Positions 6,186 to 10,258 of a DNA stretch of 10,258 bases are shown here, one piece after another. This stretch comes from JAUSEW01 sp964414015 (GTDB lineage Bacteria; Patescibacteriota; Microgenomatia; Levybacterales; UBA12049). The notes beneath the pieces were generated by a model. It was given only the letters and a program-made list of their open reading frames with translations, made no database searches and was not told the origin of the DNA. Position 1 is the first letter of the stretch. Each line of letters starts with the position of its first letter. A program made the position numbers and the translations under genes. The DNA lies in assembly GCA_964414015.1 (NCBI GenBank), contig CAYPUE010000027.1:1-10258 (forward strand), written 5' to 3'.

Positions 6186-7333
6186 GATTTGATTTCTACT
6201 TTCTGACTAAAAATATCTTGCATTAGTCCATTTTTAAAAGTTATCATTTCCCCTTTGTTTAATGTCTCCTTCGTTATTTTCTGTTCTAATGAAGATAGTA
6301 TTCCTGCAATTCTTAGTTGTTCTTTAATAGGAGGTTTAACTATTGGGATAGAATTACAGCTAGTTTTGTTTAAATACGAAACAGATGTTTTGGTTGCTAA
6401 ATTTTCCATGAATCTTTTTTGCATTATTAATACAAATTTAAGAAAGTTCTGATCTAATTCATTTGAGGGTAAGAATGCGTGTAACTGCTGATTTATGGCA
6501 ATTTCTCTATCAGTTACAGCTACAATGCCAAATTCGCCTACACAAGACATGATTACCGAACCGATAGGTATTATTTTGTTGCCACAATTCCTAAGTTCCT
6601 CTCTCGAAACATATTTAGTTGAATCGTTGTATTGAACTATTGAATCCTGTATGTTTGGTATCGTAATCCAAGGTATTTCACCATCAAAAACTTTTGGTTT
6701 ATTTCTACCTGGAACAATACAATCACATATCTCGCCTATGGGGGTTAATTCCCAGTCCTTGGGAATTTCACCAAATTTTGTATTCTTAAACTTTTTATGT
6801 CCAATACCCCTTGTAAGTAATTTTTGCATCAATCCTTGCTTCAAAATTTCAGTTTTTTGAATAATCTGATCCGTCTTTTGGATTGCATCGTCAATAGAAG
6901 ATAAAATTTCAGCAATTTTTTGTTGTACTGAAATGCTGGGATTTGGAATTTTGATGTTCATCAAGTCAGACTTGTTTAATTTCCCTCTAGTTGTACCTGA
7001 AGTATGCAATCTAAGATCAGTAAAATTGAGATAGTTCTCAATAAATTGAATATCAGCGTTTTTTATTCTTAAAACATGTGCATGATTATTAACCCAGCTC
7101 CTTCCTTTTATTATGTACGCCGTATTAGCACCAGCAGACCAATCTGCTCCATCTTCACCAACAAGCAAAAGTTCCTCGTCAAAGATATATTCATCCACAT
7201 AATCAACAACTCCTGTCGCTCCATAATATGGGATTCGCCCTGTGCTTCTTTTTAGCCTTGATATAGGAACTCGTTGATTATCGAGATTATCTGAAATATC
7301 AGCTAATGATGTTTGTGGCCAATTATTTGTCAT
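6182..7333 (-). CDS. hsdS: Type I specificity subunit (HsdS)
   Basis: This 383-aa DNA-recognition subunit sets the bipartite target sequence for both methylation and cleavage. Two target-recognition domains are visible, TRD1 at about 5-135 (including RIPYYGATGVVDYVDEY at 33-49) and TRD2 at about 188-335 (starting GEIPKDWELTPIGEI). Each is followed by a helical spacer. The spacer at 137-176 (QQKIAEILSSIDDAI and KQGLMQKLLTRG) and the one at 338-379 (EQLRIAGILSSLEQKI and KNGLMQDIFSQKV) are clear internal repeats, as expected of the pseudo-symmetric HsdS. The gene begins inside the end of hsdM (11-nt overlap) with a good Shine-Dalgarno, AAGGAG, 7 nt before the ATG, and it ends in the ATGA overlap with gene X. 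The length is typical to slightly short and there are no frame breaks. The recognised DNA sequence cannot be predicted from this. Confidence 0.96.
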   Translation of the reverse strand: MTNNWPQTSLADISDNLDNQRVPISRLKRSTGRIPYYGATGVVDYVDEYIFDEELLLVGEDGADWSAGANTAYIIKGRSWVNNHAHVLRIKNADIQFIENYLNFTDLRLHTSGTTRGKLNKSDLMNIKIPNPSISVQQKIAEILSSIDDAIQKTDQIIQKTEILKQGLMQKLLTRGIGHKKFKNTKFGEIPKDWELTPIGEICDCIVPGRNKPKVFDGEIPWITIPNIQDSIVQYNDSTKYVSREELRNCGNKIIPIGSVIMSCVGEFGIVAVTDREIAINQQLHAFLPSNELDQNFLKFVLIMQKRFMENLATKTSVSYLNKTSCNSIPIVKPPIKEQLRIAGILSSLEQKITKETLNKGEMITFKNGLMQDIFSQKVEIKS

Positions 7334-9014
7334 ATCCTAACTCCTTGATAAATATTGTGACTTTTTTATTTATTTCTTCTCTCTCTTTTTCAAGTGCTTG
7401 AAGTTCGCTCCATACCTTTTTAGTATCTATCTCCATTTGTTCGTCACTCGAATCAATGTAGCGGCGAATATTCAGATTGTATTCATTATCTGCAATCTCT
7501 TTACCATCAACAACACGAGCATACTTTTCAATATCTTTGTATTGGTCGTATGCATTGATAATCCTTTCAATATCTTGCTTGCGGAGAGTGTTTTGGTTTT
7601 TACCTTCAAGAAAATCACGCTCGGCATTAATTATCAAAACTTTACCTTTTTTATTTTCTGGCTTATTTCTATTAAAAATAAGAATAGCTGCTGGAATACC
7701 AGTTCCGTAGAAAAGTTTTGGAGGAAGCCCAATAACTGCTTCGAGTAGATCATTCTTGATAATCTGTTCTCTGATTCTACCTTCACTACCGCCTCTAAAT
7801 AACACACCATGAGGCAATACAATGCCAGCGCGACCATTTACATTCAATGACTTGAGTATATGGAGCATAAAAGCATAGTCAGCGTTTTTTTGTGGTGGTA
7901 ATTCATATTCTTGGGTACGACCATATTTATCGTTTTTAAATAGCTCAAACTCCCAATCTTTTATTGAGTAGGGCGGATTTGCAACCACGATATCAAAGGT
8001 TTGTAGATTTCCCAAGTTATTTAAAAACTGTGGATTAGCCAACGTGTCGCCACGTCTGATATCTGCACTGTCTAACCCATGTAAAAACATATTGATTTTA
8101 GCAATAGCAAAGGTGCTGATATTGATTTCTTGCCCATAAAAGTAGAGTGTTCGTGCAACTTGATCATTCGACTTATCTTTAAGGTAGTTATATGCTTCAA
8201 GAAGAAACCCACCCGATCCCACTGTAGGATCGTAAACATGATCTTTTTGATGAGGTTTAACAATTCCAATAATAATTCGTTCTACTTCTCGTGGGGTGTA
8301 AAATTCTCCGCCTTTTTTGCCTGCATCGGCAGCAAATTGTTTAATCAAATACTCGTAAGCATCACCTAGGAGATCAGAACTTATGTAGGTACTGCCAAAG
8401 TTATATTGAGAGAAGTGATTTACCAGTCTTTGTATGGTTTCATTAGGAAAACGGTCTTTATTGGCGAAGTCCAGATCATCAAAAATCTTGTCGAGTTTGG
8501 GACTGTTTACATTAGTGATTTTGTCAAAAATATCGTTTAGTTTTTGTCCGATATTCTCTGAAGTTTCTGAAATAGCAGACCACTGACAATCCTTTGGTAC
8601 TTGGAATCTGTGGTTGTAGTCGGCTTCAGCGAGAGTTTTGTCTTTGTATTCATCTATAATCTTTTGGTATTCTTCATCCCAAACATCACTGATTCTTTTG
8701 TAAAAAAGTAGTCCAAAGATGTATTTTTTATAGTCAGAACTATCTATTTTTCCTCTCAAAATGTCGGCACTTTTCCATAAAAACTGCTCGAGTTGAGCCA
8801 ATGTAAGCTTACTACCCATTTCATCAGCTAAAATTTGGATATCTTCTCTTCTATATTTACGATCTTGTCTAGGTCCCACTCTCAGGGGAGTCAATTTTCC
8901 AGCTTTTTCCCAATTTCGTAGGGTATCACGATGAATTTTAAAAATTTCTGAAACTTGACCGATACTAAGTAGTTCTGGTAACTCTTCTAATTTTTTTTGT
9001 AGAATTTGACTCAT
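7323..9014 (-). CDS. hsdM: Type I methyltransferase HsdM with N-terminal MerR-like HTH
   Basis: This is the 563-aa N6-adenine methyltransferase subunit of the type I system. Residues about 13-68 form an extra MerR/excisionase-type HTH: LLSIGQVSEIFKIHRDTLRNW, then EKAGKL-P-R-GPR-DRKYRREDIQ, which are the classic helix-turn-helix and wing signatures. The ordinary HsdM begins at about 69 (LTLAQLEQFLWKSADILRGK), followed by the N-terminal helical domain, GEFYTPREV at 236-244, the SAM motif DPTVGSGGF at 262-270, the catalytic NPPY at 346-349, and a coiled-coil tail at 533-560. All catalytic motifs are intact. The first ATG (9014) is preceded by a consensus promoter with almost no leader. An internal ATG at 8819 (Met66) would give a conventional 498-aa HsdM without the HTH. 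The gene heads the operon and overlaps hsdS by 11 nt. A function of the HTH in autoregulation is inferred. Confidence 0.97.
   Translation of the reverse strand: MSQILQKKLEELPELLSIGQVSEIFKIHRDTLRNWEKAGKLTPLRVGPRQDRKYRREDIQILADEMGSKLTLAQLEQFLWKSADILRGKIDSSDYKKYIFGLLFYKRISDVWDEEYQKIIDEYKDKTLAEADYNHRFQVPKDCQWSAISETSENIGQKLNDIFDKITNVNSPKLDKIFDDLDFANKDRFPNETIQRLVNHFSQYNFGSTYISSDLLGDAYEYLIKQFAADAGKKGGEFYTPREVERIIIGIVKPHQKDHVYDPTVGSGGFLLEAYNYLKDKSNDQVARTLYFYGQEINISTFAIAKINMFLHGLDSADIRRGDTLANPQFLNNLGNLQTFDIVVANPPYSIKDWEFELFKNDKYGRTQEYELPPQKNADYAFMLHILKSLNVNGRAGIVLPHGVLFRGGSEGRIREQIIKNDLLEAVIGLPPKLFYGTGIPAAILIFNRNKPENKKGKVLIINAERDFLEGKNQNTLRKQDIERIINAYDQYKDIEKYARVVDGKEIADNEYNLNIRRYIDSSDEQMEIDTKKVWSELQALEKEREEINKKVTIFIKELGYDK
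7341..7346 (-). promoter_or_regulatory. Shine-Dalgarno of hsdS
   Basis: AAGGAG on the minus strand lies 7 nt upstream of the hsdS ATG and inside the last codons of hsdM. It fixes the hsdS start. It is the only strong ribosome binding site at a junction inside the restriction operon; hsdR and the peptidase gene have none, and gene X has only a weak purine run. Confidence 0.75.
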
Positions 9015-9021
9015 AAGCAGA

Positions 9022-9050
9022 AATATACTCCTTTATGCAAAATTTGTCAA
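9022..9050 (-). promoter_or_regulatory. Consensus sigma-70-type promoter of the restriction operon
   Basis: On the minus strand TTGACA (9045-9050, 6/6), a 17-bp spacer and TATATT (9022-9027, 5/6) form a near-ideal promoter. Only seven bases separate the -10 from the hsdM ATG, so the transcript should start at the ATG or one base before it, giving a leaderless mRNA. An AAAGGAG at 9028-9034 falls in the promoter spacer. It is 13 nt from the ATG and would be transcribed only from a promoter further upstream. Confidence 0.75.
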
Positions 9051-9057
9051 GAGGATG

Positions 9058-9077
9058 TTTCATAGGTATTCATAGGT
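9058..9077. repeat. Two tandem 10-bp repeats beside the hsdM promoter
   Basis: TTTCATAGGT (9058-9067) is followed directly by ATTCATAGGT (9068-9077), identical at 9 of 10 positions and one helical turn apart. The pair starts 8 bp upstream of the hsdM -35 on the same face of the helix. It is a candidate binding site for a regulator, possibly the HTH fused to HsdM, because excisionase-like HTH proteins often bind direct repeats. Confidence 0.5.
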
Positions 9078-9121
9078 TAATCAGAATTTCCCACAAATAA
9101 TTGAAGCTGAGCGAGGCTAGG

Positions 9122-9203
9122 TTATTTCTTTTCCAAAACTTTTTGAAGACCACCCTTGCCGTATTTAATGATTTGTCCAATTTTGAAAATCTTTTTTTGC
9201 CAT
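9122..9203 (-). pseudogene. Possible decayed 26-codon frame with an A7 tract
   Basis: The codons ending at TAA 9122 look coding, reading KIFKIGQIIKYGKGGLQKVL then EKK and stop. The ATG at 9203 (MAKK) is one base out of phase with them because of a run of seven A. With six A the product would be a continuous 26-aa basic peptide beginning MAKKIFKIG. It is too short to identify and may be chance. Without the shift the ATG frame stops after 12 codons. Confidence 0.25.
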
Positions 9204-9222
9204 AAAGTTAAATCTTGAAGAG

Positions 9223-9228
9223 ATTATA
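9223..9228 (-). promoter_or_regulatory. Perfect TATAAT, possible upstream promoter
   Basis: A perfect -10 hexamer on the minus strand, with only a poor -35 (TAGAAA at 17 bp). It would start a transcript near 9216 that reads the short frame at 9203 and continues into hsdM, where the AAAGGAG at 9028-9034 could then serve as ribosome binding site. Confidence 0.25.
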
Positions 9229-9259
9229 CTAGTTTTGACATTAGTTTTCTATCCAAAAA

Positions 9260-9916
9260 CTATTTTGTGTAGATTTGTACTCCGTTTGGATCTGTTATTT
9301 TCAAAGTTTGTGAGCAGGTGTCATAATTCCCTGTTGCGATTACGGGATAATTGTAGAATTTTGATACTAATGAGGAAGATCCTCCTTCGCTAAAGCTTCG
9401 GAAGGATAAAGAAATTACAGTCTCATCTCTTTTTACCAATACTACACTGTTATGTTTCGCCCTGGGAGAAAAATAATCTAATATACCGGATAAGAGAGGA
9501 ACAGACGCAGGTTCTTGTTCCTGAACATTCAAGACTTTAATTGTCCCAATTTCCTTTCGAATTCCTTTTTCGCATAATAGATTACCAGCGCCCAGGATTC
9601 CAAATACGGCAAGAGCAAGAGCAACACCGGCAATCCCCAAAGAACCTTTTAAGGTAAAACTGAATGCTTTTTGCTGTTTGATATCCTGAAGAAGCTGGAC
9701 TACTTTGTGCAATGGATTTCCGACATGAATATCAAGGAGATCATCTTTACTTTTTGAGTAGTGAACGTTTTCCGAGAATAGTTTACCGATTGGGTCAAGG
9801 GGTTTTTCCGGGTTTTTGGGGAGTTCTCTTTTAACAAAATGGCCTTCGTTATCTCGGAGCTTATGCTGGGCAATTTCGCTTTTTATCTCACTTTCTATCT
9901 TGTTATCTTCAGGCAT
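9260..9916 (-). CDS. Single-pass membrane protein of unknown function
   Basis: This is a 218-aa protein with a charged N-terminal cytoplasmic part (about 1-85, including DNEGHFVKREL and NPLHKVVQLLQDIKQQKAFSF). One transmembrane helix follows at about 88-113 (GSLGIAGVALALAVFGILGAG). The C-terminal domain is probably extracytoplasmic and beta-rich (about 121-218), ending VIATGNYDTCSQTLKITDPN then GVQIYTK. I associate this architecture with hypothetical proteins of CPR genomes, but cannot name a family. I chose ATG at 9916. The frame stays open to a GTG at 10054, but that extension runs through the TTGTGG repeat cluster and its residues do not look protein-like. The -10-like AATAAT at 9923-9928 puts the transcript start on this ATG. 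The gene is divergent from the partial gene at the window end. Confidence 0.75.
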   Translation of the reverse strand: MPEDNKIESEIKSEIAQHKLRDNEGHFVKRELPKNPEKPLDPIGKLFSENVHYSKSKDDLLDIHVGNPLHKVVQLLQDIKQQKAFSFTLKGSLGIAGVALALAVFGILGAGNLLCEKGIRKEIGTIKVLNVQEQEPASVPLLSGILDYFSPRAKHNSVVLVKRDETVISLSFRSFSEGGSSSLVSKFYNYPVIATGNYDTCSQTLKITDPNGVQIYTK

Positions 9917-9922
9917 AATACC

Positions 9923-9952
9923 ATTATTGCATGAAAATTTAAGCAATTGCAA
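9923..9952 (-). promoter_or_regulatory. Candidate leaderless promoter of the membrane-protein gene
   Basis: On the minus strand TTGCAA, 18 bp and AATAAT (9923-9928, 5/6 match) lie just before the ATG at 9916. The six bases between the -10 and the ATG predict transcription starting on the A of ATG. The -35 is only 4/6. A perfect TATAAT further upstream at 10128-10133 is an alternative that would give a leader of about 200 nt. Confidence 0.35.
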
Positions 9953-9957
9953 GCCAG

Positions 9958-10067
9958 TTGTGGGTGTCTTTACCCACAAACTTGTGGAGTCCACAACTTC
10001 GTGGACAGCCGAGGCTAAGTTGTGGATGGTTGTGGATGTCAAAAACAGTACCACAAATCGGTTGTGG
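9958..10067. repeat. Cluster of eight TTGTGG/CCACAA hexamers
   Basis: Hexamers start at 9958, 9982, 10020, 10030 and 10062 (TTGTGG) and at 9974, 9991 and 10051 (CCACAA). They form perfect inverted pairs (TTGTGGGT with ACCCACAA, 8 bp; TTGTGGA with TCCACAA, 7 bp; CCACAA with TTGTGG, 6 bp) and one exact tandem pair, GTTGTGGATG twice at a 10-bp period. Several resemble DnaA boxes (TTACCCACA is 8/9 to TTATCCACA; two others carry the ATCCACA core). The function is undetermined. Confidence 0.8.
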
Positions 10068-10127
10068 GTGGGGATTTTGACAGCATTATTTTTTCTCGAG
10101 TTTTTGCAAAGTTTTCTTCATGCTTAC

Positions 10128-10156
10128 ATTATATTCCCTTTTCCGCCTTTTTTCAC
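10128..10156 (-). promoter_or_regulatory. Possible upstream minus-strand promoter
   Basis: On the minus strand GTGAAA (10151-10156, 4/6), a 17-bp spacer and a perfect TATAAT (10128-10133). A transcript from here would start near 10121 and carry the TTGTGG inverted repeats as hairpins in a leader of about 200 nt before the membrane-protein gene. Confidence 0.35.
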
Positions 10157-10206
10157 TAGCCATAAGGCTTAAGAATATTGAAGCGGAGAAAATATTGAAA
10201 GATTTA

Positions 10207-10215
10207 TGCTATAGT
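10207..10215 (+). promoter_or_regulatory. Extended -10 promoter of the gene at the window end
   Basis: TGC followed by TATAGT (10210-10215, 5/6) is an extended -10 element. It predicts a start near 10222 and a 5' leader of about 26 nt, unlike the leaderless candidates elsewhere in the window. Confidence 0.4.
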
Positions 10216-10247
10216 AGAAATAGAGTATCAGGGAGGAGAAAAATTTA

Positions 10248-10258
10248 ATGCAAAAGAT
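10248..10258 (+). CDS. Start of a plus-strand gene, cut by the window end
   Basis: Only ATG CAA AAG AT (Met-Gln-Lys) is visible. The start is supported by a strong Shine-Dalgarno, GGAGGAG at 10232-10238, nine nucleotides upstream, and by an extended -10 promoter at 10207-10215. The product cannot be guessed. The gene is divergent from the membrane-protein gene, and the repeat cluster lies between the two. Confidence 0.6.

Larger units (their letters stand above)
9917..10247. other. Divergent intergenic region
   Basis: This 331-bp region separates the minus-strand membrane-protein gene from a plus-strand gene. It holds the TTGTGG/CCACAA cluster (9958-10067), a GGGG run, an AT-rich pyrimidine-tract segment (about 10074-10135), a minus-strand -10 (10128-10133) and the extended -10 and ribosome binding site of the next gene. 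I see no gene of its own. Confidence 0.65.

Noticed and set aside
6182..7333. HsdS phase variation by inverted repeats or a second partial hsdS
   Set aside because: There is no second specificity gene, recombinase or long inverted repeat in the window; the internal repeats are the normal HsdS spacer helices.
9235..9240. TTGACA on the plus strand as a -35 element
   Set aside because: The sequence 17 bp downstream (AACTAT) is a poor -10, and no plus-strand gene follows.
9917..10054. 46-codon N-terminal extension of the membrane protein from a GTG at 10054
   Set aside because: The extension is read from the TTGTGG repeat cluster, looks unlike the rest of the protein, and an ATG with a promoter just before it exists at 9916.
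10077..10082. TTGACA on the plus strand as a -35 element
   Set aside because: No -10-like hexamer lies 16-18 bp downstream; the extended -10 at 10207-10215 is too far away to pair with it.

Overview
The window is AT-rich bacterial DNA, probably from a Candidate Phyla Radiation (Patescibacteria) genome or a similar small-genome lineage. The reasons are the low GC (hand counts gave 29-41% in coding samples), very tight gene packing, several genes whose best promoter places the transcript start at or within about one base of the start codon, a tRNA gene without an encoded CCA, and a small single-pass membrane protein of a type I associate with CPR genomes. The lineage is an inference. TGA is used as a stop codon (end of hsdS), so there is no sign of UGA recoding.

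Layout. (a) 1-220: a plus-strand tRNA-Gly(CCC) with an extended -10 promoter. (b) 221-1282, minus strand: an ArsR-like winged-helix regulator followed by a TspO/MBR membrane protein. Three near-identical 32-bp imperfect palindromes sit at the end of arsR, over the arsR promoter and about 120 bp further upstream, and look like the regulator's operators. (c) 1132-1533: non-coding. It holds a degenerate pentanucleotide tandem array, the third palindrome, a G-rich mini-hairpin motif and two adjacent hairpins, one of them a convincing minus-strand terminator. (d) 1534-9014, minus strand: a complete type I restriction-modification operon in the order hsdM, hsdS, unknown gene X, hsdR, YgjP-like metallopeptidase. 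Every junction overlaps or abuts (11 nt, 4 nt, 0 nt, 1 nt), so the five genes are probably one translationally coupled transcript. HsdM carries an extra N-terminal MerR/excisionase-type helix-turn-helix domain. Gene X (381 aa) between hsdS and hsdR is not recognisable to me. (e) 9015-9259: the hsdM promoter (TTGACA, 17 bp, TATATT), two tandem 10-bp repeats just upstream of it, and a possible decayed 26-codon reading frame. (f) 9260-9916, minus strand: a single-pass membrane protein. (g) 9917-10247: a divergent intergenic region with eight TTGTGG/CCACAA hexamers in 110 bp. (h) 10248-end: the first codons of a plus-strand gene with a strong ribosome binding site.

How the parts work together. 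HsdM and HsdS would form the methyltransferase, and HsdR adds ATP-driven translocation and cleavage. The HTH fused to HsdM is a candidate built-in controller of the operon, since a tandem-repeat site lies beside its promoter. The peptidase and gene X are candidate modulators or accessory defence components. The ArsR/TspO pair appears to be a separate small regulon. The most original material is gene X, the HTH-HsdM fusion, the ArsR-associated palindrome set and the TTGTGG cluster.
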